Below the pieces are notes generated by a model. It was given only the letters and a program-made list of their open reading frames with translations, did not search any database and had not been told where the DNA came from. A DNA stretch of 64,000 nucleotides from an uncultured Pelagibacteraceae bacterium (GTDB lineage Bacteria > Pseudomonadota > Alphaproteobacteria > Pelagibacterales > Pelagibacteraceae): the NCBI GenBank assembly GCA_902588315.1, contig CACIOP010000002.1, positions 61,977 to 125,976 on the forward strand, in the 5' to 3' direction. Each line of letters begins with the position of its first letter. Position 1 is the stretch's first letter. Below are positions 1 to 10,384 of the stretch, piece by piece. The position numbers and the translations under genes were made by a program.

Positions 1-1861
1 TAAACCAATTGCATCATGTGCTATGCCAGCTGCAGAAGGCATGAATATAAAAACAAATACTGCTTTAGTAGAAAAAGCTCGTAAAGGGGTTATGGAATTT
101 TTATTAGCTAACCACCCTTTAGATTGTCCAGTGTGTGATCAAGGAGGTGAATGTGATCTTCAAGATCAATCTATGTATTATGGAATAGACAAATCAAGGT
201 ATAAGGAAAATAAAAGAGCAGTTCCTGAAAAAAATATGGGACCATTGATTAAAACTCAAATGACCAGATGTATTCATTGTACGAGATGTGTAAGATTTGC
301 AACTGAGGTTGCAGGAGTTCCGGAGCTTGGTGCTATTGGAAGAGGTGAAGATATGCAAATTTCAACTTATTTGGAACAATCAATGCAATCTGAATTATCT
401 GCAAACGTTGTAGATTTATGTCCAGTAGGTGCACTCACATCAAAACCTTATGTATTTGAAGCTAGACCATGGGAACTAAAAAAAACAGAAACAATTGATG
501 TAATGGATGCAATTGGATCAAATGTAAGAGTAGATACATATGATTGGGAAGTCAAAAGGGTACTTCCAATTATAAATGAAGATATCAATGAGGAATGGAT
601 CTCAGACAAAACAAGATATGCATGTGACGGTCTTCTACATCAAAGATTAGATACTCCATTTATCAAATACAATGGCAAATTTGAAAAAGCCTCATGGGGT
701 GAGGTGTATAAAATAATTAAATCTAAATTTGAAAACACATCTAAAGAAAAAATTTGTGGTTTTGTTGGTGATTTAACCAATATGGAGACTAGTTATATTT
801 TTAAAGAATTTTTTGATCGAACAATTGATACTAAAAATTACGAGTCGAGATCTGATAACAGATTTATAAATACTTCAAAAAGAGAAAACTACTTATTTAA
901 TTCTTCTATAAATGGCATTGAAGAGGCAGATTTAATTTTTATAGCAGGTTCAAACCCAAGATATGAAGCAACTATTTTAAATGCTAGAATTAGAAAAGCT
1001 TACTTAAACAATAATACAAAAATTATTTCACTTAATAATGTTGGTGATTTAACTTATCCTTATCAAAGTTTAGATGGTCAAACGCAAACTTTAAATAATA
1101 TTCTTGAGGGAAATCATGACATATCTAAAGAAATTATAAATTCAAAAAAACCAATAATCATTATTGGTGAGTCTATACTTAGATTAAAGTCTTCAGATTT
1201 TTTGTTTAATAAAATGAAAGAATTTTTATCAAAAAATAATAAAATTTCAGATGAATGGAATTCTTTAAATATTTTATCAACAGATGCAGCAACAGTAGGA
1301 AATTTTGACCTTGGATTAATTAATAATGAAAATAATTTAATAAGTGATTTAAAAGAACATAAATTTGATATTGTCTATCTTGTAGGTCAAGACAATTTAG
1401 AATTTGATAAAAAAGATGAATTTATAATTTATCAAGGTAGCCATGGTGACAAAGGTGCTGAGTCCGCTGATATTATTTTACCAGGCTCTGCATATACTGA
1501 ACAAGATGGATACTTTACCAATCTAGAGGGAAAAATTCAAAAAGCCTATAAAGCATCATATCCACCAGGCGAAGCAAAGGAAGATTGGCAAATAATAAAC
1601 GAACTTGCTGAAGTTATGAATAATAGAAAATTATTTAATGATAAAGATGAATTAGAAAGCAGCATGTTTAATTATTTAAATTTACAAAAGGAAAAACAGG
1701 TAAATGACATTAATAATTCTTCTAATAAGTTTCAAAATGAAACTTTAATAATCAAAGTTAAAGATTATTATTTTTCGAATGTTATTGCAAGATCATCAAA
1801 AACGATGGTTGAATGTAATAACTCTAAATTAAATCTAAAATCAACAGGCACTGAAGGTTAA
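1..1861 (+). CDS. nuoG: NADH-quinone oxidoreductase subunit G (complex I), 5' end outside window
   Basis: Iron-sulfur subunit of the electron-input arm of complex I, carrying electrons from NADH towards quinone. The reading frame is open from base 2 ([14 protein letters not shown]), so the gene enters from the left and the N-terminal 2Fe-2S part is mostly missing. Visible are the cysteine motifs [11 protein letters not shown] and RCIHCTRCV, then [11 protein letters not shown] and a long molybdopterin-oxidoreductase-like region ending in [17 protein letters not shown], all typical of NuoG. An internal ATG at 23 is not the true start. It ends one base before nuoH in the usual nuo order. Confidence 0.97.
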   Translation, partial: KPIASCAMPAAEGMNIKTNTALVEKARKGVMEFLLANHPLDCPVCDQGGECDLQDQSMYYGIDKSRYKENKRAVPEKNMGPLIKTQMTRCIHCTRCVRFATEVAGVPELGAIGRGEDMQISTYLEQSMQSELSANVVDLCPVGALTSKPYVFEARPWELKKTETIDVMDAIGSNVRVDTYDWEVKRVLPIINEDINEEWISDKTRYACDGLLHQRLDTPFIKYNGKFEKASWGEVYKIIKSKFENTSKEKICGFVGDLTNMETSYIFKEFFDRTIDTKNYESRSDNRFINTSKRENYLFNSSINGIEEADLIFIAGSNPRYEATILNARIRKAYLNNNTKIISLNNVGDLTYPYQSLDGQTQTLNNILEGNHDISKEIINSKKPIIIIGESILRLKSSDFLFNKMKEFLSKNNKISDEWNSLNILSTDAATVGNFDLGLINNENNLISDLKEHKFDIVYLVGQDNLEFDKKDEFIIYQGSHGDKGAESADIILPGSAYTEQDGYFTNLEGKIQKAYKASYPPGEAKEDWQIINELAEVMNNRKLFNDKDELESSMFNYLNLQKEKQVNDINNSSNKFQNETLIIKVKDYYFSNVIARSSKTMVECNNSKLNLKSTGTEG

Positions 1862-1862
1862 T

Positions 1863-2861
1863 ATGGAATACTTGAGCATAGTTTTTCAAGAGGTTTATAA
1901 GATTTTATTCTTATTAGTTCCTGTTCTTGTTTCTGTAGCAATGATTGTTTGGCTAGATAGAAGAGTTTGGGCTTTTGTTCAAAAAAGACAAGGACCTAAC
2001 GTTGTTGGTCCGTTTGGCTTATTACAATCTTTAGCAGATGCTTTAAAATATATATTTAAAGAAATCATTATTCCATCTAGCTCAAACAAAATAATTTTTA
2101 TATTAGCTCCAATAGTCACGATGACTTTAGCTTTAATCGCTTGGGCTGTAATCCCATTTAGTGCAACTAAGGTTTTGGCTGATATTAATGTTGGAATACT
2201 TTATTTATTTGCCGTTTCTTCACTAGGTGTCTATGGAATAATCATGGGCGGGTGGGCATCAAACTCCAAATATCCTTTTTTAGGAGCAATTCGTTCTGCT
2301 GCTCAAATGGTATCTTATGAAGTTTCAATTGGGGTAATAATTATAAATGTTTTACTTTGTGTTGGTTCATTAAACTTAAACGACATCGTTATTGCTCAAC
2401 AAAATATGTGGTTTGTAATTCCATTATTTCCAATGTTTGTAATATTCTTTATTTCCGCTTTAGCTGAAACTAACAGACCACCTTTTGATTTACCGGAGGC
2501 AGAAGCAGAGTTGGTTGCTGGTTATCAAACAGAATATTCAGGAATGATGTATGCAATGTTTTGGTTAGGTGAATATGCAAATATTTTATTGATGTGTGCA
2601 ATGGGAGCAATATTATTTTTAGGTGGTTGGATGTCCCCAATTGATGTTTATCCATTTACATTAGTTCCAGGTGCAATATGGTTAATATTAAAAATTCTTC
2701 TTCTGTTCATCCTTTTTGCTTTAGTTAAGGCGATAGTACCAAGATATAGATACGACCAATTAATGAGACTTGGTTGGAAAGTTTTTCTTCCTCTTTCTTT
2801 AACTTGGGTGGTATTAACAGCTAGCTATTTATTTTATTTTAACCTTTTACCTGTGAATTAA
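1863..2861 (+). CDS. nuoH: NADH-quinone oxidoreductase subunit H
   Basis: Membrane subunit at the junction of the peripheral and membrane arms of complex I, helping form the quinone chamber. At 332 aa it has the usual family length, with about eight hydrophobic segments. The conserved [18 protein letters not shown] stretch near the N-terminus, [10 protein letters not shown] and the acidic loop [19 protein letters not shown] are all present. It starts one base after the nuoG stop and is followed two bases later by nuoI, so it is translated as part of the nuo operon. The assignment is not in doubt. Confidence 0.98.
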   Translation: MEYLSIVFQEVYKILFLLVPVLVSVAMIVWLDRRVWAFVQKRQGPNVVGPFGLLQSLADALKYIFKEIIIPSSSNKIIFILAPIVTMTLALIAWAVIPFSATKVLADINVGILYLFAVSSLGVYGIIMGGWASNSKYPFLGAIRSAAQMVSYEVSIGVIIINVLLCVGSLNLNDIVIAQQNMWFVIPLFPMFVIFFISALAETNRPPFDLPEAEAELVAGYQTEYSGMMYAMFWLGEYANILLMCAMGAILFLGGWMSPIDVYPFTLVPGAIWLILKILLLFILFALVKAIVPRYRYDQLMRLGWKVFLPLSLTWVVLTASYLFYFNLLPVN

Positions 2862-2863
2862 TA

Positions 2864-3349
2864 ATGAAGATTACAAGATTTTTTAAAACAATATTAATGA
2901 CAGATTTCATTGGCGGTTTGTTAATTGCTATTAAAGAATTATTTAAATCAAAAAAAACAATTAATTACCCTTTTGAAAAAGGTAAAATAAGTCCTCGTTT
3001 TAGAGGTGAGCATGCTTTGAGAAGATATCCAAACGGAGAAGAAAGATGTATTGCCTGCAAATTATGTGAAGCAGTATGTCCTGCTCAAGCAATAACTATC
3101 GAGTCAGCTGCGAGAGAAGATGGAAGTAGAAAGACTACACGTTACGATATTGACATGATGAAATGTATTTACTGTGGTCTATGTGAAGAATCGTGCCCTG
3201 TAGATGCAATCGTACAAGGTCCAAATTTTGAATTTTCAACAGAAACAAGAGAAGAACTTTATTACACTAAAGAAAAGTTATTAGATAATGGCGACAGATG
3301 GGAGAATGTTTTGGAGGCTAATATTAAAGCTGACAATATCCATAGATAA
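2864..3349 (+). CDS. nuoI: NADH-quinone oxidoreductase subunit I (two 4Fe-4S clusters)
   Basis: Ferredoxin-like subunit carrying the N6a and N6b clusters that pass electrons towards N2 and quinone. The 161-aa product shows both cluster motifs, [12 protein letters not shown] and [16 protein letters not shown]. The N-terminal stretch is amphipathic and lies at the membrane, as in other NuoI. Length matches the alphaproteobacterial family. It sits between nuoH and nuoJ with near-contiguous spacing. Confidence 0.98.
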   Translation: MKITRFFKTILMTDFIGGLLIAIKELFKSKKTINYPFEKGKISPRFRGEHALRRYPNGEERCIACKLCEAVCPAQAITIESAAREDGSRKTTRYDIDMMKCIYCGLCEESCPVDAIVQGPNFEFSTETREELYYTKEKLLDNGDRWENVLEANIKADNIHR

Positions 3350-3350
3350 A

Positions 3351-3983
3351 ATGATTGTACATGCTATTTTCTTTTATACATTTTCAATAATTGCTGTTGT
3401 TTCAGCTATAATGGTAACAGCCTCTAAAAATACTGTTCATTCAGTATTTTTCTTAATTCTTGATTTCATAAGTATCTCTTGTCTTTTCATAATGATTGGT
3501 GCTGAATTCTTGGGAATGATAATGCTAATTGTTTATGTTGGAGCTGTAGCGGTTTTGTTTTTATTTGTAGTGATGATGTTAAATGTAGCACAACAGAAAA
3601 ATCAATGGTTTGCAGGTCAAGCAACCTCAAAACATATCCCAGTTGGTCTAATTATAAGTACATTAATTTTCTTTGAAATTATAATTGTAATAGGTGGTTG
3701 GAAATATAAACCAGAAATTTTTGATATTAATAATTCACTTGCTAGTACAAGTGTAAGTAATACCCATTCATTAGGTCAAGTTTTATATACTGATTATATC
3801 CATGTATTTCAAATTAGTGGAATGATACTTTTAGTTGCCATGGTAGGGGCCATAGTATTAACTTTTAGACAAAGATCAGGTGTTAAAAAACAAAGTTATA
3901 TCAAGCAAATATCTAGAGAAAGAGCAGAAGGTGTTGAGGTTCTAGAGGTTCAAAGTAATAAAGGAGTTAAAATAGATGACTGA
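3351..3983 (+). CDS. nuoJ: NADH-quinone oxidoreductase subunit J
   Basis: Membrane subunit of complex I with about five transmembrane helices, involved in coupling electron transfer to proton pumping. The frame is open from 3288, but that ATG would put about 60 bases inside nuoI. I choose the ATG at 3351 ([11 protein letters not shown]), one base after the nuoI stop, giving 210 aa and an immediate first helix as in the family. The [27 protein letters not shown] region is the conserved NuoJ core. The C-terminus is a hydrophilic tail and overlaps nuoK by eight bases. Confidence 0.96.
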   Translation: MIVHAIFFYTFSIIAVVSAIMVTASKNTVHSVFFLILDFISISCLFIMIGAEFLGMIMLIVYVGAVAVLFLFVVMMLNVAQQKNQWFAGQATSKHIPVGLIISTLIFFEIIIVIGGWKYKPEIFDINNSLASTSVSNTHSLGQVLYTDYIHVFQISGMILLVAMVGAIVLTFRQRSGVKKQSYIKQISRERAEGVEVLEVQSNKGVKIDD

Positions 3984-4287
3984 GATAGGTTTAGGACATT
4001 ATTTAACTCTAGGTGCTGTGATTTTCTCAATTGGAATCATTGGTATTTTTCTAAACAGAAAGAACATCATTGTTATATTAATGAGTATTGAATTAATATT
4101 ACTTGCTGTAAATATCAATTTAGTTGCTTTTTCTATTTATTTAGGAGATTTGGCAGGACAAGTCTTTACTTTATTCATTCTTACTGTTGCAGCAGCAGAA
4201 GCAGCTATTGGATTAGCAATCATTGTCGTGTATTTCAGAAACTCTGGAACAATACGAGTTGAAGAAATAGATAAGTTAAAAGGATAA
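3976..4287 (+). CDS. nuoK: NADH-quinone oxidoreductase subunit K
   Basis: Small antiporter-like (MrpC-related) subunit of the complex I membrane arm. At 103 aa with three predicted helices it is the normal size. The two membrane-buried glutamates known to matter for proton transfer in this family are present, at E39 (in [11 protein letters not shown]) and E75 (in [11 protein letters not shown]). The start overlaps the nuoJ end by eight bases, and nuoL follows after two bases. Confidence 0.98.
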   Translation: MTEIGLGHYLTLGAVIFSIGIIGIFLNRKNIIVILMSIELILLAVNINLVAFSIYLGDLAGQVFTLFILTVAAAEAAIGLAIIVVYFRNSGTIRVEEIDKLKG

Positions 4288-4289
4288 CC

Positions 4290-6200
4290 ATGGAATTATC
4301 GATTATATTTCTTCCACTTATTGCTTCAATTGTATCCGGTTTTTTTGGCAGATATATAGGTGATAGAAATTCTGAAATAGTAACTAGTGCTCTGGTTTCA
4401 ATTTCTGCACTTTTATCAATTTATGTCCTTTATCAAGTAATCGTAAATCAATATGAAGAAAATATTGTCATAGCTACATGGATAAGCTCGGGTTCACTTG
4501 ATGTAAATTGGTCAATGTTAATTGATCCATTATCAGCAGTAATGTTAGTAGTTGTAACTTCCGTATCTGCTTTAGTGCATATTTATTCAATTGGTTACAT
4601 GTCTCATGATCCTCATAAGCCAAGATTCATGGCTTACTTATCATTATTCACTTTTGCTATGTTGATGCTTGTAACATCAGATAATTTTATTCAGTTATTT
4701 TTTGGCTGGGAAGGTGTTGGTCTTTGTTCTTATTTCTTAATAGGTTTTTGGTTTAAAAAAGAAAGTGCAAATGCTGCAGCAATAAAAGCATTTGTTGTTA
4801 ACAGAGTAGGTGACTTTGGCTTTGCTTTAGGAATTTTTTTAATATTTTATTTATTTGGAACTGTTAATTACTCTGAAGTTTTTCAACAAATTCCAACTGT
4901 TGTAGATAAAAATTTATCCTTTTTAGGTTTTGAAGTTAAAGCAATAGATCTAATTTGTTTACTTTTATTTATTGGAGCAATGGGTAAATCTGCACAGATA
5001 TTACTGCATACTTGGTTACCTGATGCTATGGAAGGTCCAACACCTGTTTCTGCATTAATTCATGCAGCAACAATGGTAACAGCTGGTGTTTTCTTAGTTG
5101 TAAGATGTTCTCCAATATATGAATATTCACCATTGATACTAAATTTTATAACTATCGTTGGAATGACTACTGCATTCTTTGCAGCAACCGTCGCTCTAGT
5201 TCAAACAGATATAAAAAAAATTATTGCTTACTCTACATGTAGCCAACTTGGTTATATGTTTTTTGCAGCTGGAGTAGGTGCATACAATGTTGCTATGTTT
5301 CACTTATTTACTCATGCATTTTTCAAAGCTTTATTATTTTTAGGATCTGGTTCAGTAATCCATGCATTTAAAGATGAGCAAAATATAAATAACATGGGAG
5401 GTGTATGGAAAAAGTTACCATATACATATACTTTAATGATAATAGGAACACTTGCATTAACAGGTTTTCCATTTTTATCAGGATTTTATTCTAAAGACGC
5501 AATTATAGAATTTGCATATTTAAAAGGTAATACCACTGGTTATTATGCAGCTGGAATTGGAATAATTACAGCATTTTTAACATCTATTTATTCATGGAGA
5601 TTGATATTTAAAACTTTCCATGGAGAGTATAATAACAAAGAGATCAAAATAGAGGAAACACATGAGTCCCCATTGGTTATGCTCGTTCCATTATTTATTC
5701 TCTCAATAGGAGCTGTTTTTGCTGGTTTTCTATTTAAAGGACTATTTATTGGTCATGGTGAGAATTTATTCTGGGCAGAGTCTATTAAGTTCTTAGAACC
5801 TTTGAGTGCTGAGCACCCACCTTTATGGTTTTTACTTTTAACACCATGTTTAGTTTTAGTATCTATTCCAATTGCTTATTACTTATTTGTAAAAAATAAA
5901 GAGCTTCCTAATTCAATAGTTTCTATAAACAAACCTTTGTATAATTTTTTAGTTAACAAATGGTATTTTGATGAGTTGTATGATGTGTTGTTTATTAAAT
6001 CCTCAAAAAAACTAGGTCTATTTTTATGGAAATTTTGTGATGGAACTATAATAGATGGTTTTGGTCCTGATGGAATTTCTTCTTTTATAAAAAAATGTTC
6101 AATCAAAGCAACTAAATTTCAAAGTGGTTTTATCTATCAATATGCATTTGTAATGTTATTAGGTTTCTCTGCTTTACTAACTTTTTTAATAGTTAAATAA
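4290..6200 (+). CDS. nuoL: NADH-quinone oxidoreductase subunit L
   Basis: Distal proton-pumping, Mrp-antiporter-like subunit of complex I. The 636-aa protein is very hydrophobic and carries the family signatures FFGWEGVGLCSYFLIGFW and HTWLPDAMEGPTPVSALIHA, including the lysine- and histidine-bearing helices of the proton channel. The C-terminal part, after about residue 480, fits the long lateral helix plus terminal anchoring helix. Its stop overlaps the nuoM start by one base. Length is typical. Confidence 0.98.
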   Translation: MELSIIFLPLIASIVSGFFGRYIGDRNSEIVTSALVSISALLSIYVLYQVIVNQYEENIVIATWISSGSLDVNWSMLIDPLSAVMLVVVTSVSALVHIYSIGYMSHDPHKPRFMAYLSLFTFAMLMLVTSDNFIQLFFGWEGVGLCSYFLIGFWFKKESANAAAIKAFVVNRVGDFGFALGIFLIFYLFGTVNYSEVFQQIPTVVDKNLSFLGFEVKAIDLICLLLFIGAMGKSAQILLHTWLPDAMEGPTPVSALIHAATMVTAGVFLVVRCSPIYEYSPLILNFITIVGMTTAFFAATVALVQTDIKKIIAYSTCSQLGYMFFAAGVGAYNVAMFHLFTHAFFKALLFLGSGSVIHAFKDEQNINNMGGVWKKLPYTYTLMIIGTLALTGFPFLSGFYSKDAIIEFAYLKGNTTGYYAAGIGIITAFLTSIYSWRLIFKTFHGEYNNKEIKIEETHESPLVMLVPLFILSIGAVFAGFLFKGLFIGHGENLFWAESIKFLEPLSAEHPPLWFLLLTPCLVLVSIPIAYYLFVKNKELPNSIVSINKPLYNFLVNKWYFDELYDVLFIKSSKKLGLFLWKFCDGTIIDGFGPDGISSFIKKCSIKATKFQSGFIYQYAFVMLLGFSALLTFLIVK

Positions 6201-7681
6201 TGAATTTTCCTATTCTTTCATCTTTAATATTATTGCCAATAGTTGGTGCTTTATTTTTATTTTTTACTAAAGATAAAGAAGGAAATAACTTAACTGCTAA
6301 ATATGTTGCTTTATTTACAACTGTAGTAAATTTTTTAATTTCGATTTATCTGTGGATTTCTTTTGACCAATCAACATCTAGTTTTCAATTTGTAGAAGAT
6401 AGAGTATGGATTGAAGGATTTATTAATTATAAAGTTGGAGTAGATGGTATTTCAATTTTATTTATTATTTTAACTACATTTATAACTCCCATTTGTATTA
6501 TATCTGTAAATAATTCAGTCAAAAATAGATTAAGAGATTTTTTAATTGCAATTCTAATCATGGAAAGTTTCATGATAGGTGTTTTCTGTGCACTTGATTT
6601 AGTTGTATTCTATTTATTTTTTGAAGCCGGATTGATCCCAATGTTTTTAATTATTGGTATTTGGGGAGGCGCAAGAAGAGTTTATTCAGCATTCAAATTC
6701 TTTTTATATACACTATTGGGATCTGTTTTAATGTTGGTTGCAATAATTTCAATTTATTGGATCACAGGAACAACTGACGTAGTTCAACTATATGAAATTG
6801 GTATTGATGTTAAATACCAAAATCTATTGTGGTTAGCATTTTTTAGTTCTTTTGCTGTTAAAACACCTATGTGGCCAGTTCATACATGGTTACCTGATGC
6901 TCACGTTGAGGCTCCTACTGCTGGATCTGTTTTGTTAGCTGCCATATTATTAAAGATGGCTGGATATGGTTTTATAAGGTTTTCTTTAGGTCTATTCCCG
7001 ATTGCATCTGAAGTATTTACACCATTAATTTACACTCTGAGCGTTATAGCAATCATATTTACATCACTTATAGCTTTAATGCAGGAAGATATGAAAAAGT
7101 TAATTGCTTATTCATCAGTTGCGCATATGGGTTTTGTAACTTTAGGTATATTCACTTTGCAACAACAAGGGATTGAAGGAAGTATAATTCAAATGATTAG
7201 TCACGGATTAGTTTCGGCAGCATTATTTTTAACTGTTGGTGTAGTTTATGACAGAATGCATTCCAGATTGATAAGTACTTATGGCGGACTAGTTTCTGTA
7301 ATTCCAAAATATTCAATACTATTTATGTTATTTGCTTTGGCATCTCTAGGTTTACCTGGAACTAGTGGTTTTATTGGTGAGTTTTTAATATTAATGGGAG
7401 CTTTTAAAGATAATTTTTTAGTGGCAGTTATAGCAAGTATTGGGGTGATTTTAGGAGCTGCATACATGTTGTGGCTATATAAAAGAGTAGTATTTGGAAA
7501 ATTAATAAACGAAGATCTTAAAAAAATTTTAGATTTAAATAGATCTGAATACTTTATTTTAAGTTGCTTAGCTGCACCAATCTTATTTTTTGGTTTTTAT
7601 CCCGATCCATTAATAAACACTATTGAAGTTTCTGTGACCGATCTAATTAATATGCATAACTCAAATATAGCTAGTAAATAA
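6200..7681 (+). CDS. nuoM: NADH-quinone oxidoreductase subunit M
   Basis: Second antiporter-like proton-pumping subunit of complex I, 493 aa with about 14 helices. Diagnostic stretches are FYLFFEAGLIPMFLIIGIWGG and HTWLPDAHVEAPTAGSVLLA. The ATG overlaps the last base of the nuoL stop (TAATG), a coupling arrangement repeated all through this window. It is followed after one base by nuoN. Confidence 0.98.
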   Translation: MNFPILSSLILLPIVGALFLFFTKDKEGNNLTAKYVALFTTVVNFLISIYLWISFDQSTSSFQFVEDRVWIEGFINYKVGVDGISILFIILTTFITPICIISVNNSVKNRLRDFLIAILIMESFMIGVFCALDLVVFYLFFEAGLIPMFLIIGIWGGARRVYSAFKFFLYTLLGSVLMLVAIISIYWITGTTDVVQLYEIGIDVKYQNLLWLAFFSSFAVKTPMWPVHTWLPDAHVEAPTAGSVLLAAILLKMAGYGFIRFSLGLFPIASEVFTPLIYTLSVIAIIFTSLIALMQEDMKKLIAYSSVAHMGFVTLGIFTLQQQGIEGSIIQMISHGLVSAALFLTVGVVYDRMHSRLISTYGGLVSVIPKYSILFMLFALASLGLPGTSGFIGEFLILMGAFKDNFLVAVIASIGVILGAAYMLWLYKRVVFGKLINEDLKKILDLNRSEYFILSCLAAPILFFGFYPDPLINTIEVSVTDLINMHNSNIASK

Positions 7682-7682
7682 T

Positions 7683-9101
7683 ATGGAAAATTTAAATTTA
7701 GTATTACCTGAAATTTTTATCTCACTTTCAATAATGTTTTTACTTGTTTTGGGTGTGTTTAAAAAAGATAGTTCTAAAATCACATTTATTTTGTCTTTAT
7801 TCGCAATTTTAATTACAGCGATAATAACAATTAATGAAACTTTCTCTGTCAGCAGGGAAACTTTATTTAATGAAAGTGTTGTGATTGATAGTTTGTCTTC
7901 ACTAATGAAAATTATAACATTGGTTGGAGGTTTTTTAGTTTTAGTTATTTCTTCAAGTTATTTAAAAACATTTAAAATATACAATATCGAATACCCTATT
8001 CTTATTTTGAGCTCTATTCTGGGTATGATGGTAATGATCAGTTCAAATGATTTAATTGTTTTTTATATGGGTTTAGAATTGCAATCATTAGCTCTTTATG
8101 TTTTAGCCACATATAATAGAGATCAACTAAAATCATCCGAAGCTGGTTTAAAATATTTTGTTTTAAGTGCATTATCCTCAGGATTATTGTTGTATGGATG
8201 CTCATTGGTGTATGGTTTTTCTGGTTCAACTAATTTTGATATAATATCAAATCAACTAAATTCTAATGAATATGTTTTAACATTTGGAATAGTGTTTATC
8301 TTAGTTGGTTTAGCTTTTAAAATTTCTGCAGTTCCGTTTCATATGTGGGCACCTGATGTTTATGAGGGATCTCCAACAACTGTAACATTATTTTTTACAA
8401 TGGTACCCAAAATAGCTGCTTTAACTGTATTTATAAGGTTTTTGTATGTTCCTTTTTTAAATTTAATCGATCAGTGGCAAATGATAATTGTTTTCTTATC
8501 AATCGCTTCAATGATTTTTGGAGCAGTTGCAGCAATAGGACAAACTAATATTAAAAGACTAATTGCCTACAGTTCTATTAGTCATATTGGTTATACTTTA
8601 GCAGGATTAGCTACTGTATCTAATGAAGGAATTCAAAGTTCAATAATCTATATTTCAATATATGTTGTAATGAATTTAGCTCTTTTCTGTTGTCTATTAA
8701 TGTTAAGAAGAAAGGATCAATATTATGAGGATATTAGTGATCTTTCGGGATTATCAAAAAACCATCCGATGTTATCTTTATGTTTACTTGTAATACTGTT
8801 TTCTTTAGCAGGTATTCCGCCCCTTGCTGGTTTCTTTGCAAAATTTTATGTTTTTATAGCAGTGTTAGAACAATCAATGTATTTCTTAGCTATAGTAGGT
8901 TTATTATCTACTGTAGTTGCAGCATTCTATTACTTAAGAATTATAAAAATCATATACTTTGATAAAGAAAAAGAAAAATACGATACTGACCATAGTTTAT
9001 GGTTAAAATTTTCACTTACAGTTTCAACGATATTAATCCTTTTATACTTCATATTCCCAAGTCAGTTAATAGAAGTTGTTTCAAGAATTAATATTATTTG
9101 A
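7683..9101 (+). CDS. nuoN: NADH-quinone oxidoreductase subunit N
   Basis: Third antiporter-like proton-pumping subunit, closing the nuo operon. The 472-aa sequence shows FYMGLELQSLALYVLA, FHMWAPDVYEGSPTTVTLFF and IGQTNIKRLIAYSSISHIGY, all NuoN hallmarks. The TGA stop shares its final A with the ATG of birA, so the respiratory operon appears to continue directly into biotin and CoA metabolism, as is common in alphaproteobacteria. Confidence 0.98.
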   Translation: MENLNLVLPEIFISLSIMFLLVLGVFKKDSSKITFILSLFAILITAIITINETFSVSRETLFNESVVIDSLSSLMKIITLVGGFLVLVISSSYLKTFKIYNIEYPILILSSILGMMVMISSNDLIVFYMGLELQSLALYVLATYNRDQLKSSEAGLKYFVLSALSSGLLLYGCSLVYGFSGSTNFDIISNQLNSNEYVLTFGIVFILVGLAFKISAVPFHMWAPDVYEGSPTTVTLFFTMVPKIAALTVFIRFLYVPFLNLIDQWQMIIVFLSIASMIFGAVAAIGQTNIKRLIAYSSISHIGYTLAGLATVSNEGIQSSIIYISIYVVMNLALFCCLLMLRRKDQYYEDISDLSGLSKNHPMLSLCLLVILFSLAGIPPLAGFFAKFYVFIAVLEQSMYFLAIVGLLSTVVAAFYYLRIIKIIYFDKEKEKYDTDHSLWLKFSLTVSTILILLYFIFPSQLIEVVSRINII

Positions 9102-9634
9102 TGAAATTAAAAAAATTTAAATTTAAAAAAGTTAAAAGCACAAATAATACTGCAATAAGAATTGTCAAAGAAACTAAATACAACCTAGGTATGGTTGTTG
9201 CCGAAACACAAGTAAATGGTAGAGGAAAGTATGGAAGAAAATGGATATCATCAAAAGGAAATTTATTTGTCTCTTTTTTTAATGAACTAAATAAAACGAA
9301 ACTATCGATTAATGCTATAACAAAAGTCAATTGTCTTTTAGTCAAAAAATTACTCTCGTTATTTACAAGAAAAAAAATTTTATTTAAAAAACCAAACGAC
9401 TTATTAATTGATAAAAAAAAAATTAGTGGCATTTTACAAGAAATCATATTTGTAAGAGATAAAAAATTTTTAATTACTGGTATAGGCATAAATATTAAAA
9501 AAAATCCAATTATAAGGAATTATCCTGCCACAAACTTGCAAGAGGTAACTAAAAAAAGTATTAGTAAATTAATTGTAGAAAATAAACTAAAACAACTTTT
9601 TGAAAAAAATTTATCTAAACTGTATAAAATTTAA
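9101..9634 (+). CDS. birA: Biotin--[acetyl-CoA carboxylase] ligase, short catalytic form
   Basis: Attaches biotin to the carboxyl-carrier protein of biotin-dependent carboxylases. The 177-aa product contains the biotinyl-AMP-binding GRGKYGRKW motif followed by SSKGNLFVSF, and KKISGILQEI. It lacks the N-terminal repressor helix-turn-helix of the bifunctional E. coli BirA and is also short at the C-terminus, so I read it as a minimal class I ligase. A TTG at 9098 precedes the ATG at 9101. I prefer the ATG, which overlaps the nuoN stop by one base. It is very lysine-rich. Confidence 0.93.
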   Translation: MKLKKFKFKKVKSTNNTAIRIVKETKYNLGMVVAETQVNGRGKYGRKWISSKGNLFVSFFNELNKTKLSINAITKVNCLLVKKLLSLFTRKKILFKKPNDLLIDKKKISGILQEIIFVRDKKFLITGIGINIKKNPIIRNYPATNLQEVTKKSISKLIVENKLKQLFEKNLSKLYKI

Positions 9635-9636
9635 TA

Positions 9637-10380
9637 ATGTATATTCTTGGTGATATTGGTAATACGGAAACAAAATTATGTATTGTTTCTAAAAACAGTA
9701 AAATTTCAAAAAAAATTACTTTTTTATCAAAATCTGTAACCAACAAGCAGCTTAAAAGTTTATTTAAAAAAAATAAAATTCAATTAAATAAAATTGAAAA
9801 AATATTATTTTGTAGTGTTGTTCCAAAAACATTTTCTATAATTAATCAATTTTTATCGAAAAAAGTTAAAATAAAATGCTATGAAGTTAAAAAATTAAAC
9901 TTAAAATCACTTATAAAAATCAAAGTAGATTATAAACAGGTAGGCTCAGATAGAATTACTAATGCTATAAGTTTAATGAACAATAAAAACAATTTTATAA
10001 TTTTAGACTTTGGTACAGCAACAACATTCGATGTACTAATTAAAAATACTTATTATGGAGGAATTATTGCTCCTGGAGTTAAATTATCTCTTAATACCTT
10101 GTCTGATAAAGCAACTTTGATACCAAAAATAGATTTAAAAAAGATTAATAAAGTCATAGGTAACAATACAATCTCAGCCGTTAGATCAGGCTTTTTTTGG
10201 GGTTATGCAGGTTTAATTGACAATATTATTAATTTAATTAAGAAAGAGACCGGAAAATCTTTTAAAGTAATTATTACTGGTGGATTTTCAAATTTATTTA
10301 AAAACTCAATAAAAACGAAAGCAAGTCATAACCAAGATATAACAATTAAAGGCTTATTAAAAATTTCAAAATTAATTTAA
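9637..10380 (+). CDS. coaX: Type III pantothenate kinase
   Basis: Phosphorylates pantothenate, the first committed step to coenzyme A, in the cytoplasm. The phosphate-binding motif GDIGNTETKLCI opens the protein, and DFGTATTFDV lies near residue 125, as in CoaX of the acetate/sugar kinase fold. The YYGGIIAPGVKLSLNTL stretch is also family-specific. At 247 aa the length is normal. It lies two bases after birA and four before rnj, the standard nuoN-birA-coaX-rnj order. Confidence 0.95.
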   Translation: MYILGDIGNTETKLCIVSKNSKISKKITFLSKSVTNKQLKSLFKKNKIQLNKIEKILFCSVVPKTFSIINQFLSKKVKIKCYEVKKLNLKSLIKIKVDYKQVGSDRITNAISLMNNKNNFIILDFGTATTFDVLIKNTYYGGIIAPGVKLSLNTLSDKATLIPKIDLKKINKVIGNNTISAVRSGFFWGYAGLIDNIINLIKKETGKSFKVIITGGFSNLFKNSIKTKASHNQDITIKGLLKISKLI

Positions 10381-10384
10381 CAAT

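Noticed and set aside
3288..3350. 21-codon N-terminal extension of nuoJ
   Set aside because: It would overlap nuoI by 62 bases and adds a non-hydrophobic segment not seen in NuoJ; the ATG at 3351 fits.
9094..9489. 131-codon minus-strand open frame opposite birA
   Set aside because: It is a shadow of the lysine-rich birA gene, where AAA codons read as TTT on the other strand.
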